DNA of 64,000 bases from Aphrocallistes beatrix (taxonomy: Eukaryota > Porifera > Hexactinellida > Sceptrulophora > Aphrocallistidae): NCBI GenBank assembly GCA_963281255.1, contig OY725500.1, forward strand, positions 992,001-1,056,000. The letters run 5' to 3'. A program made the translations under genes and the position numbers. Below are positions 22,683-32,498 of the stretch, in pieces. The notes beneath the pieces are model-generated. The model saw nothing but the letters and a program-made list of their open reading frames with translations, did no database searches and was not told the origin of the DNA. Each line of letters starts with the position of its first letter. Within the stretch, counting starts at the first letter, position 1.

Positions 22683-23624
22683 CGAGGGTCACTAGATAAG
22701 TTTTAAGAAAACCACAGTTACAGTTAGAGTATCTTATTACAACTTTTGAATAAGAATGATCAATGGTTTAAATAATGACTGAGTGAATTTGAGCTGTCCA
22801 AACCTATTTTTGTTGCTTTTTCATTGCGTCTAATACCTTGTACTCGTGTATTATTATAATTTCTATTCTCATTTTCTGATGGAGTTGGAACGAAGAGATT
22901 TCAGAGCCATGATATATTACGATTTATGGCCGAATTGAGTCCCAATGATTGTTTTATGAAACTATCGAATATATTCGTTGAAAATCATCCATCAAAAGCA
23001 ACTGTATACAATTGGTATGCAGAATTTCGACGGGGTAGAGGATCCCTACATGATGAGGCCCGAAGTGGCGCTCCAACCTCTGTTTGCTCAGCAAATAATT
23101 GCTAGTTTCTTCGGAATCGACGGACATTTGTTAACAATTCCACTTGTTGAAAGAAAAACTGTTAATTCTGAATGGTATACATCAGTCTGTGCCCAACAGG
23201 TGATAGCTATTTGGTGTAAACGTCATCCGAAGATCACTGTCCGATCTCTCCAATGGCACCATGACAACGCAAGTGCCCACACCTCAGCGCAAACAATCGA
23301 TTTTTTGCCGAAAAAAATGTCAGATTGCTCCCGCACCCCCCTTATTCTCCCGCCCTGGCTCCATGTGATTTCTTTTTATTACCTAAGTTGAAAAGAAAAA
23401 TCAAAGGAATAAAGTTTGACTCTCCGGAACATGCTGTGCGGGCCTTTTTAGAAGCAGTTGAGGAGGTAGCCAAAGAAGAGTGGATAACTTGTTTTGAAAT
23501 TTGGTTTAGGAGGATGAAAACTAGTATACAATGTTCTGGGGAATACTTTGAAAAACTGTAAAAATTTTGTTCGTTTCTGATACATGAAACATGTTTATTC
23601 TAAAAACTTATCTAGTGCCCCTCG
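22683..23624 (+). mobile_element. mariner element, near full length (942 bp)
   Basis: The terminal inverted repeats are CGAGGGTCACTAGATAAG and CTTATCTAGTGCCCCTCG, flanked by TA. Two overlapping open stretches (22978-23391 and 23325-23561) carry mariner transposase blocks: ASFFGIDGHLLTIPL, HHDNASAHTS (second catalytic Asp) and HPPYSPALAPCDFFLLPKLK (third Asp), ending GEYFEKL. The reading frame shifts between them, so it is no longer able to encode a whole transposase. A paralogous empty site exists at about 34765 (see findings). Confidence 0.92.
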
Positions 23625-23794
23625 TATATATACATAGGTTTCGATGTTGGGGAGAGAGTCTTTATTTTAATGTTTAACTGCATGTAGTATGCTAATCTTA
23701 CATTCTCTCCCGCGCTCATCGTTACTCTCCAAGCATGGTTGTTGCTAATCATCGAGATTAAGATAACATACATTGAAATATCCTCACTTGTTGA

Positions 23795-24787
23795 CAGGCC
23801 TGGGGTCAATTACTTTGAAATGTAATATATTACTATTACTATTACTTATATTTTTTCCTAATACTATTACTATTACAATTACATTTTGTTTATATGTAAT
23901 ATATTACTAATACTATTACTATTACTATTACATACTATTACTATTACAAATTTCTTGACAATTACTAAGACTTTGCTATGATTCAAAATATTTGAAGTTT
24001 GTTATTTAATTGATTATCCCATACAATCAAAATATCTAACCTATCTAACCTATTATCTAACCCAAGCAAATAACTAATTCCACTAAATTTATCATACGTG
24101 TGAATTACATTTGATCATGATTAACTTATGAAAAACTGCATCAGACAATGAACATCTATCTGGCTTAAATAATTTTCCTGCGATGCTAAATGGTCTCTCT
24201 ACAGGTGCGGATGAGGCTGGGACAGATAAATATTGCTGAGTCAATTTAGCTAATGTTGGTAATTCGGTTTGGTGCAAATTCCTATTTCTTCACGACAAAT
24301 GAGATAAGCCAGTCCGAAGTTATAGAAATGTAATAGATAATTCCTATTACAATAGGTTCTATTACTATTACTATTACATCCTATTTGAAAACACTATTAC
24401 TATTACTATTACTTCTAAAATGTAATCGTTACTACAGTACACCCTCGCTAATCCGAACAGCTCTGTGCCAATGATCGAAAAAATCGTTCGGATTAGTGAA
24501 ATAGCACTAATTCAATGGGGTATTAAGTAACTATTAACTATAAAAAATTTGAATTGTTATAATATTAAGGATAATAATTTGTTATAATTGCTTCTTTAAT
24601 GAGGTTTCTCAATCTTATTGAAATATATAATATTATAAACGTTGATTTAAGGCATAGAGGCGAATAAGATTATATTTCGGGTGTTCGGATTGTAAGAATG
24701 AAGTGTTCGGATTAGCGAGGGTTCGGACTAGCGAGGTTCGGATTAGCGAGGGTGCACTGTATTACAATTACTATTACCCCAGGCCTG
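23795..24787 (-). mobile_element. hAT element with 8-bp target duplication and hATC remnant
   Basis: The 12-bp terminal inverted repeats are CAGGCCTGGGGT and ACCCCAGGCCTG, flanked by exact 8-bp duplications CTTGTTGA (23787-23794 and 24788-24795). Subterminal sequences are built of (ATTACT)n runs. A minus-strand ORF at 24092-24277 encodes LPTLAKLTQQYLSVPASSAP and ERPFSIAGKLFK, the C-terminal dimerisation domain of hAT transposases; the rest of the transposase is absent. A pogo-like MITE (24435-24759) inserted later. Confidence 0.93.
24435..24759. mobile_element. pogo-like MITE nested in the hAT element
   Basis: TA flanks are present. It starts CAGTACACCCTCGCTAATCC and ends GGATTAGCGAGGGTGCACTG. 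Near the right end, GGATTAGCGAGG is partly duplicated. It is the same family as the half copy at 22440-22555. Confidence 0.88.
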
Positions 24788-25119
24788 CTTGTTGACCGAG
24801 TTTTTGATTACTTCCTTTTCTTTACTAGTAGACAATTGTCGTTTCAGCAATTTTATAATTGTTGGCAATGTGTTATACGTTCTTGAGTTAGAATCAAATG
24901 ATTGCTGAAATAAGTTACATAAAACTTACTCTTCATTTTCTAGGAGTCTAGATTGTTGGCAAATTAAAGCCAAAGAACTCTCTCAACAATCAAACCTTAA
25001 AATAAATTATTTTTTGAATTTTAAGAAATAGGAAAATATCACTTGCTATCACGAACAAACAACAAAAATATGAAATTAGAAAACAAGCATGCTGGAAGAT
25101 TGGTGGGTACACTCATTTA

Positions 25120-26325
25120 TTATAAATGTGAAAAGATTTTCTTCTCAGTTAACAATGTCCTAGGAACAGAATGCACGTCTTTGCATCCAGAGAGTATTAG
25201 AGCCTCCTCCAATTCCTTCCTCAGCAGCTCTAACATTAACCTCACACCTCTCTCTCCACCAGCTGCCAGCCCCCACAGCACAGGACGCCCCACGAACACA
25301 GCACGAGCTCCCAATGCTAACGCTTTCAGCACATCAGTTCCATAGCGAATGCCTCCATCCAAATACACTTCTATCTTGTCCAGGTCCACTGCTTGTACGA
25401 TTTCGTGTAGCACGTCAATGGTGGGTACAACTGTGTCTAGCTGCCTTTCCCCATGGTTTGACACCCAGATCCCTTTAACTCCAAGTTTGAGAGCAATCTC
25501 AGCATCCTCTGCAGTCTGGATGCCTTTCAGTATAACAGGCAGATGTGTATTCGACATGATGGACCTAACCGAGTCCCATGATGAAGACCTGTCTAAACTA
25601 GCAGAGTAACAGTCACGGGATCCAGGGGTAGCCTCTGCTTTTTCTCCGAAATTCGCTAGACAGGGATTTCCTGGGAGTTTAAAATCTTTTCTGGTCAATT
25701 GATACTTTCTACCAACAATTGGGATATCTACAGTAATGACTAAGCCTTTGTAACCACATTCTTCTGCTAGCCTAATCAAATGGACATTTTTCTCTTGATC
25801 CGTCAAAATGCTCAATTGAAACCATCTTAAGCCCGTTCCCCCTGACCGCGCTACGTCCTCAATAGGGAATGTGCTGGAAGTACTCACACACATACACGTT
25901 TCGGAAGATGTCGCAGCTCTAGCTGTGGCCTTTTCCCCTTCAGGGTGTGCGAGGCATTGGAGGGAAGTGGGAGCTATGCATATGGGCATGGAGATGCGGT
26001 CTCCTTGTATGGTTGTGCTGAGAGACACCTGGCCGACAGCTTGCAGCACACGTGGACGGATCTTATAATGCTGGAAAGCTTTCTCATTCTCGACTACTGT
26101 AATCCCGGCATTTGCACCTGCACTGAAATAAGCCCAGGTGTCCCGGTGAAGGCGTGAAAAGGCGTATTTTTCAAGATCTTTGATGCATAATATTTGTTCG
26201 ATTGACTCGCAGGGACGGAGGTGGGCCGGTGGACTGATACGAGATAGGCTGGTTAGATAATTTTGCAGATTAAATTTTAGCTCTTCCTTTTCTGCAATTA
26301 AAGTCATCACCACGGTTAGTTTCAA
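25120..26325 (-). CDS. HAO1: 2-Hydroxyacid oxidase (glycolate oxidase family, FMN), intronless, nested in a DHX16 intron
   Basis: The family oxidises glycolate and other 2-hydroxyacids to 2-oxoacids with FMN, making H2O2, usually in peroxisomes. Conserved blocks are LEKYAFSRLHRDTWAYFSAG, ISMPICIAPTSLQCLAHPEG (FMN site), ITVDIPIVGRK, VILKGIQ (Lys contacting FMN N5), WVSNHGERQLD (catalytic His and substrate Arg), YLDGGIRYGTDVLKALALGA and VFVGRPVLWGLA. Two deviations stand out. The QLYxY motif with the active-site Tyr reads QLSIL, and SNHGARQLD reads SNHGERQLD. It has 401 residues against about 370 in human HAO1, with extra N-terminal sequence; a later start (MTLIAEKEE) is possible. The C terminus (FSHL) is not a standard PTS1. 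AATAAA overlaps the stop codon (25116-25121). Being intronless and inside another gene, it may be a retrocopy. HAO1 versus HAO2 cannot be decided. Confidence 0.88.
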   Translation of the reverse strand: MKLTVVMTLIAEKEELKFNLQNYLTSLSRISPPAHLRPCESIEQILCIKDLEKYAFSRLHRDTWAYFSAGANAGITVVENEKAFQHYKIRPRVLQAVGQVSLSTTIQGDRISMPICIAPTSLQCLAHPEGEKATARAATSSETCMCVSTSSTFPIEDVARSGGTGLRWFQLSILTDQEKNVHLIRLAEECGYKGLVITVDIPIVGRKYQLTRKDFKLPGNPCLANFGEKAEATPGSRDCYSASLDRSSSWDSVRSIMSNTHLPVILKGIQTAEDAEIALKLGVKGIWVSNHGERQLDTVVPTIDVLHEIVQAVDLDKIEVYLDGGIRYGTDVLKALALGARAVFVGRPVLWGLAAGGERGVRLMLELLRKELEEALILSGCKDVHSVPRTLLTEKKIFSHL

Positions 26326-26932
26326 AATAATAAAATATATCTCATTGACACTTCCAGTGAACTCTCTCTATTTATAACTATCACCAATGATTCGCTATAA
26401 TTATATACACCACATGAATTGAGAAATGGATACGGATTGGTAGGACGAAGTGGCGTAGTCAGCTATTTCATTCGGAGGAGTCAAAAGTATCAGATTATTT
26501 ATGGTCATTATGAAGCTTTATGAAAGGTGATGGAGATGAATAACTCATAGTAAAAGATTAGTGTTTTAAATAAACAAAATTTATAGAAGGAATAATGTTG
26601 GCAAAGAAGAGTTATTTTATAGGAGACATGTTTTCATTCCATATTATCAGTAGCGATTAGAAGAATCGCTTTTTGATTTATTTCACCTCTCGTCCGATGA
26701 TTCTATTATTTCATACTTACTATTGAAGTGCAGAAAGAGGAATGGAACATATTGCAAATTCATTAAGAGACAGCCTACGAGAAAAGCTGAAGGTAATCAA
26801 TTAAAGCCTTGGCGGTGCATTGATCTCAAATGTGATGGCAATTGCCTATGTAGATACTTCTCAAAGTAATTAACAATATTATTATAATCAAGTTACTATG
26901 CAATATCATCGTAAACTATGAAATTAGAATAA

Positions 26933-27909
26933 AGCCCACCATACACGATGCAACTTTGTTGCATGCAACTATTGCATACAACTTTGTTGCATGCAACAAG
27001 TCAACATACACGATGCAACAATGTTGCATGCAAAATTTTGCATGCAACACTATTTTCTTGCAACTTTGTTGCATGAAATATTCATTCTCATGCAACTTGT
27101 TGCATGGAAAATCATATTGTTGTGTACAGTATGCATATACTAATTTATAAATATAATTGTAATTGATAAATAGTTTTTTCAATCCCATATTATGATTTCA
27201 AAAAAGTCTTCTCGTTTCCTCATTCTTGATTACTTTACTTCGTCGGAGGTTGTAAAGATAAGGCCGTACTTGATACAAATATATATATAAATCAAGTTTT
27301 TGTCTGTCCAGTGATAATAAGGTTGACAATTTTGGTTGACAATTTGGTTATTGAATGGATCGACTTTATCATATAAAGGAATTTACTACAAGTACAAGTA
27401 TTATTATTGAAAGTGTTCCCTTGTTGCTTACTTGATTGAAATCCTAACCTCACTTTAGTACTAAAGTTATCTCGATTTAACCATCTGCTATCAGTTGTGG
27501 TTTTCAATACTAAACAATTAGGAAAAACAGGTACTAGTATTTTGAAATTCCATGCAACTTTGTTGCATGGAAGTAGAGCAATGCTCTACTTTCATGCAGC
27601 ATGTTGCATGAAAAATTCACCATACACGATGCAACAAAATTGCATGCAACAATGTTGCATGCAACCTTTAACATACACGATGCAACAAAGTTGCATGCAA
27701 CGATGTTGCACGCAACTTTTGTTGCATAGAAATTTCACCATACACGATGCAACAAAATTGCATGCAACAATGTTGCGTGCAACCTTTAACATACACGATG
27801 CAACAAAGTTGCATGCAACGATGTTGCACGCAACTTTTGTTGCATAGAAATTTCACCATACACGATGCAACAAAGTTGCATGCAACAGTTGCATCGTGTA
27901 TGGTGGGCT
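26933..27909. mobile_element. PIF/Harbinger-type non-autonomous element with internal tandem repeats
   Basis: The terminal inverted repeats are AGCCCACCATACACGATGC and its mirror GCATCGTGTATGGTGGGCT, flanked by the 3-bp duplication TAA (26930-26932 and 27910-27912). This target size fits PIF/Harbinger. Subterminal regions consist of many TTGCATGCAA palindromes. Two ~122-bp direct repeats lie at 27618-27740 and 27741-27863. A central unique part (about 27130-27540) shows no transposase. Confidence 0.82.
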
Positions 27910-28159
27910 TAAGAGCGTAATAGATACTAGACTAAATGCTTTCGTGGTTTAATGATAAATTAGTTCTTACCTGTCAATGCAATTATAACCAATAATCAAA
28001 TTGCATCAAAGAGGTGACAACTGACAACTGAGACTGTATAATTCAGTTTTATCCATGTTTCTTCAAGAGGGAGAGGGGCTCAATATCTCATGTAACAGTC
28101 CTGTTAATCGTGATTAGATATTCTACTCAATGCATTACTATATATGGTCATGCACTCAC

Positions 28160-28445
28160 CTCCTTCTTCTTTTCCTTCAGATTCCCTGGATCCAGGTCTG
28201 CTAGCACGAAGTCAATCTTATCCTCCATCAGCAGCTCATACTCTTTCTCCTCTCCACCAGTCCCCTCCCTGTGTTCCCCGCTCCCGTACCGCACTACCCC
28301 CTTCAGGATCTGCTGCTCCTCCCAACGCTGCTGTTCCGAAGTCGACCCCTCCCCCCGATCCTGCCCCGACTCAGAGCGACGTCTGAATCGAGGCTCCTTC
28401 ATGTCCCGCTTTGCCGGCTTCTGACTCTCATCAGGAATCTGGTAC
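28160..28445 (-). CDS. DHX16: DHX16 exon, N-terminal linker (RYxIP...IDFV)
   Basis: The exon encodes RYQIPDESQKPAKRDMKEP, QQRWEEQQILKGVVRYGS, YELLMEDKIDFVLADLD and LKEKKKE. It matches the family's NRYHMP...EEQRRWEE...LKFGA...YQLVLEE-IEFV region. The acceptor is GTGTGCACAG at 28455-28446 and the donor is GAG/GTGAGT. Entry completes an Arg codon (AG/G) from the exon at 36736; exit is phase 0. Confidence 0.92.
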
Positions 28446-28830
28446 CTGTGCACACCGAACAACTCATGAATAAGTTAATTATTATATAATTCTCATATCT
28501 GGTATTATACAGTAAAATACCGTAGAAAAAGTAATTGACACTACAGTGACACAAGAATTGTTGAGTTGTAATTGCTTTATGCTTTATGCTATTGGTAGAT
28601 TCATACTATATATGACATTATTAATTTCACATGCACTTCTCAACCAACGCATTCGTAACTAAAATGTTAATGTCATCAAGTTTTATTTGGTCTGCTTGGA
28701 ATTATATTAATAGAACGCGACAATCTTTGCTATTTTAGAACTCGATTAATGCGTATATACGCGTATATATATAAACATAACTAGTGCTCCCATTATTACT
28801 TATTACTATTCCTACATTCCCATAATCTTT

Positions 28831-28858
28831 CTGATGAGGCTTGATATAAGCCGAAAGC
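28831..28858 (+). ncRNA. Hammerhead-like core (CTGATGA-stem II-GAAA), candidate relic
   Basis: CTGATGA is followed by a perfect 5-bp stem (GGCTT/AAGCC) with loop GATAT and then GAAA, the exact order and spacing of the hammerhead catalytic core. A 4-bp stem III (AGCA with TGCT at about 28876) followed by A would give a permitted NUH cleavage site. Stem I pairs poorly. It is probably an eroded ribozyme from a retroelement, or a coincidence. Confidence 0.3.
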
Positions 28859-28935
28859 ATTCCTGTATTGTCTTTGCTAATAAACTCTCTCTTCTATTGA
28901 TCTATAACGAATCTCTCTAAATATATATACGCATT

Positions 28936-29998
28936 GCCTACTATATATAAGGCCTAAGAGTAACTTAACCAAGGATGCGGTAGAAGATGGATGAAGAAAT
29001 ACATGAGCTGCCTTAAATCATTAACAAAGCACAATAGAGCTTAGGAATGTATTACCAGCATATATAAATATGGTGTCAAAGCACCCATATCCGTTGTTAA
29101 AATTTAGATTAGCCATCAAATGATTGCGCAACAGGCTATATTTGGGTCAAATTTAGTGATTTTCAGAGGTCGTTTAAGGGCACTTCTAAGTGTTTTTATT
29201 ATAAAGTTTTTCGCATAGAACTGAGAAGTGAATGTGTTAATACGAAAAATTTGGAATTTTTTCATGGAATGTTCTTACATTCCAGTGTTGCTATGGAAAC
29301 GTGTTTTGGTCAGTTGGGGATATATCTTGAAAACAGCGATAGCTAGACATTCAAATATAATCCCATTTGATAGCAAATAGGCTACTTCCTATTTAGCTAT
29401 AATACAATTTATGTGTCTAAATTCAATGGTTTACGAGATATTCGACAAATTACCAAATGTGACCAATATGATAAATTGTCTAATAACTCGTAAATTATTG
29501 AATTAAGACATAGAAATTGTATTATAGCTTAATAGGAAGTAGCCTATTTGCTATCAAATGGGATTAAATTTGAATGTCTAGCTATCGCTGTTTTCAAGAT
29601 ATAGCCCCAACTGACCAAAACACGTTTCCATAGCAACACTGGAATGTAAGAACATTCCATGAAAAAATTCCAAATTTTTCGTATTAACACATTCACTTCT
29701 CAGTTCTATGCGAAAAACTTTATAATAAAAACACTTAGAAGTGCCCTTAAACGACCTCTGAAAATCACTAAATTTGACCCAAATATAGCCTGTTCCGCAA
29801 TCATTTGATGGTTAATCTAAATTTTAACAACGGATATGGGTGCTTTGACACCATATTTATATAGGCTGGTAATACATTCCTAAGCTCTATTGTGCTTTGT
29901 TAATGATTTAATGCAGCTCATGTATTAGTTCAACCATCTTCTACTGCATCCCTAGTGCCAAATTTGCAAGTTACTCTGAGGCCTTATTATAGTAGGCT
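28936..29998. repeat. Foldback element: inverted repeat with ~520-bp arms
   Basis: The sequence 28936-~29458 is mirrored by ~29470-29998. The outer ends GCCTACTATATATAAGGCC and GGCCTTATTATAGTAGGC mirror each other. Inside, TTCCAGTGTTGCTATGG mirrors CCATAGCAACACTGGAA, and the centre is near 29460. Divergence between the arms is low. A single-arm relative lies at 21590-21997. Confidence 0.9.
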
Positions 29999-30009
29999 AT
30001 GCCTAAATA

Positions 30010-30800
30010 TATATATATATTTTGCACATCATGTCATATATACTCTTTTAACAATACCACTTGTATATTATTTGATGTAGTCATCCAATACAGAAATCTA
30101 AATATAAACAAAAATTAAAATTTACTATCTGGATTATCTGTGGATCAAAACAACTGCTGTCTTTGCTTTCTTAAAATATTTGAACCAAAATAATTGAAGT
30201 GCTAATGTTCTTTCAAAAAAGTAATTGTTGGAAGAAAATATCAACAAAATGTTATTAGTTTGGCATTTCGGGCGGGGAAATTTAGCCAAAAATATCCTAC
30301 TTTGAAGAAATTATTTTGATGCTACACAAGCGCGCTTGTGTAGCATCAAAATAAAAAGTAACTCAAATATCACTCGAAAAATCATAAAATTTTTGATGCG
30401 TAATGATGACGTAATAGCAGAGTGATCAGTCATCATTCTTGGATGATTGTTGTATCATTTTTTATATAAATATTAATATACACATCTATTAAAATTTCAG
30501 CCTTCTATTAGCACCAAAATGGCGTTAAAGTCGAAAAACTGAAATTTTTAATTTAACTACTATTTTTAATTTAAGAAATATGTTGTTTGTTGTTGAACAG
30601 GGAATTGCTATACCGGTGCCAAATGAAAGTTTAAGATAGCATGGCAATGTAAAGAATATTAAGTTATGGAATAATTAGCAATCAAAGACTAATAATTGAA
30701 TTCCAGCAGACATACCACTCTCAAAGAAAATCCGTGAGTCTCGCCGACTTTCCAACAAACCCACGGCCTCATGGTGAAGCTATCCAATCTCACGGAAATG
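30010..30800. other. Intronic stretch, nothing recognised except a short hairpin
   Basis: Near 30313-30353 TTTTGATGCTACACAAGCG is followed directly by CGCTTGTGTAGCATCAAAA, a perfect hairpin of about 19 bp per arm. No gene is seen. Confidence 0.7.
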
Positions 30801-30814
30801 AGGCTTAATTCAGA

Positions 30815-31006
30815 CATACTTCCGAATGTCACTAATTTTATTTATCAACTACACACTGTGAGCTAACAATACCAGAGCAAAAAAACGGAATCCTGTGAAC
30901 AATAGAATGGAATGAACCCACACTTCCACAAGAGTGAAAATTCTTGGTTTATATCAAACTTCTTGATTGAGCGGTATCTGAGGGAAGCCGCAGATATGCG
31001 TAATTA
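30815..31006. repeat. Left copy of a direct repeat flanking the Mutator-like composite
   Basis: Starting at ATTCAGACATACTTCCGAAT, this stretch is ~85-90% similar to 34827-35280. It lacks the MITE found in the right copy, so it serves as an empty site. It stops where the Mutator-like minisatellite begins. Confidence 0.8.
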
Positions 31007-32060
31007 GTGGAACACCGACAATTCACACCCGACAGTTCGCATCACGACAATTCACACCCGACAGTTCGTACCGCGACAATTCGTACCGCGACAATTCGTA
31101 CCACGACAATTCACACCGCAACAATTCACACCCGACAGTTCGCACCACGACAATTCGCACCACGACAATTCGTACCGCGACAATTCGCACCACGACAATT
31201 CGCACCACGACAATTCGTACCGCGACAATTCGCACCACGACAATTCGCACCACGACAATTCGTACCGCGACAATTCGCACCACGACAATTCGTACCGCGA
31301 CAATTCGCACCACGACAATTCGTACCACTTTTGATTGGTCAATTTAATTTATTATACGAGTACATACAAGTATAATGTTCTACTATTTTAAAATTACAAA
31401 TACTTTAATTCGCTCCCAAACAGAAATGATGTGCCACACCTCTTAAGAATTCCATCTTAGTACGATCTTCGTCAAAATAGTGCAAGACTAAATCAATCAG
31501 GGCTTGTTCACTTGTTTGAGACCGCTTTCTCTTTGTCGGGGCGTTACCAGCAAGGAACCTAGTCCATGCACCACGTACACCTGTGCGAAGAGGGCAGGCG
31601 CTGTCTTTAAGGTCCCATCAGCCAGCCAGCACATGGACGATTGCAGCATCTGGAGGTTGGTTTGTGTCCCGAATATGAGGAACCTCTCCGCATCGGCGGC
31701 TCCACAATCGTAGAGGAGGAACTGTTCTCCCTTGGCCGTCTTCTGGTATTCATCTGGCAGAGCTAGTTGGTCCAGGCTAGTGGGTTGCACCGGAGCTGCA
31801 AGCATATGAGCACGCTCACGCTGTATCGTTCGCTTCAGACTATCCAGCTTTGGTAGCTTGGTAGCAGTGCCCTCTGATATCATTTGTACGCTCTCGCTCA
31901 CTATGTGGTGTGAACTATCCTGTGACTCTCGTGCTCTCCTCTTTATGCCAGCCTTCGTCTCGCAGCAACTCACATCCTGCTCGTTAGGCGCATGGGTGTG
32001 CTCATTCGTACCGCGACAATTCGTACCCGACTACTCGCACCAGCGACAATTCGCACCACT
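31007..32060 (-). mobile_element. Mutator-like element (MULE), deletion derivative
   Basis: It carries terminal minisatellites at both ends (31015-31330 and 31998-32060). In between are the transposase C-terminal coding end (31420-31550) joined directly to its N-terminal part (31497-31973: FLLYDCG, RFLIFGTQTNLQMLQSS, WLADGTLKTAPALFAQVYVV). The catalytic middle present in the neighbouring copy (32640-33230) is missing. Such internally deleted copies are typical non-autonomous MULEs. Confidence 0.82.
31015..31330. repeat. Minisatellite of ~15-bp units (CGACAATTCGYACC) at the MULE terminus
   Basis: About twenty head-to-tail copies of ACAATTCGCACCACG and ACAATTCGTACCGCG, alternating in a higher-order pattern. 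The same motif forms a shorter cluster at 31998-32060 and a single inverted copy at 34598-34612, marking MULE ends. The long ORFs through it are repeat artefacts. Confidence 0.93.
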
Positions 32061-32125
32061 TTTGTTTGGTTAATTCAATTTAGTAGTAGTATATACAAAT
32101 ATAATGTTCTACTAATTAATAAATA

Positions 32126-32395
32126 CGAACGCGCTTCGCTTGCTTGCGCTCGCGGCTTGCGGACACTTTGTGTCCGCAGAGTCGCCCTGAGGGCGCCTGG
32201 AGTTACTCAATCTAAACAACCGTTGGTCAAATTCCTACTTGACAAAAACGGTTGGTCTAATTTCTATAATCATACTTGTTGGGCAAATTCCTTATAATCA
32301 TACTTGTTGGTCTAATTCCTATAATCATACTTGTTGGTCAAATTTCGCGATCCCAGGAGCTACACTAAAAATCCTAGCGTTTTAATATAGTAAGA
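32126..32395 (-). mobile_element. Short complete Helitron, copy H3 (270 bp), inside the MULE
   Basis: On the minus strand it starts A/TCTTACTATATTAAAACGC and ends GAAGCGCGTTCG followed by T, with the GCGGACAC/GTGTCCGC hairpin. It holds a few direct repeats of AATCATACTTGTTGGTC but no genes. It sits between the MULE terminus and the transposase 3' end. Confidence 0.8.
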
Positions 32396-32498
32396 TAATA
32401 TTATCTAATAGTCCAAAACATCTTGTTATACTGGTTAGCATACATAGTTTGTTTAGTTTAAATTAAATCCATACTTTGATAATTTAAATTAAAATACT

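Noticed and set aside
26916-27859. Cysteine- and histidine-rich ORFs (MLHATML...) on both strands
   Set aside because: They are readings of TTGCATGCAA repeats in the PIF/Harbinger element.
31015-31330. CRISPR-like regularly spaced repeats
   Set aside because: The units are contiguous with no unique spacers, and the genome is animal. It is a minisatellite at a transposon end.
31007-31375. Repetitive protein (RQFAPRQFVPRQF...) ORF
   Set aside because: It is open in several frames on both strands because the 15-bp repeat has no stops; no start context or independent coding signal.
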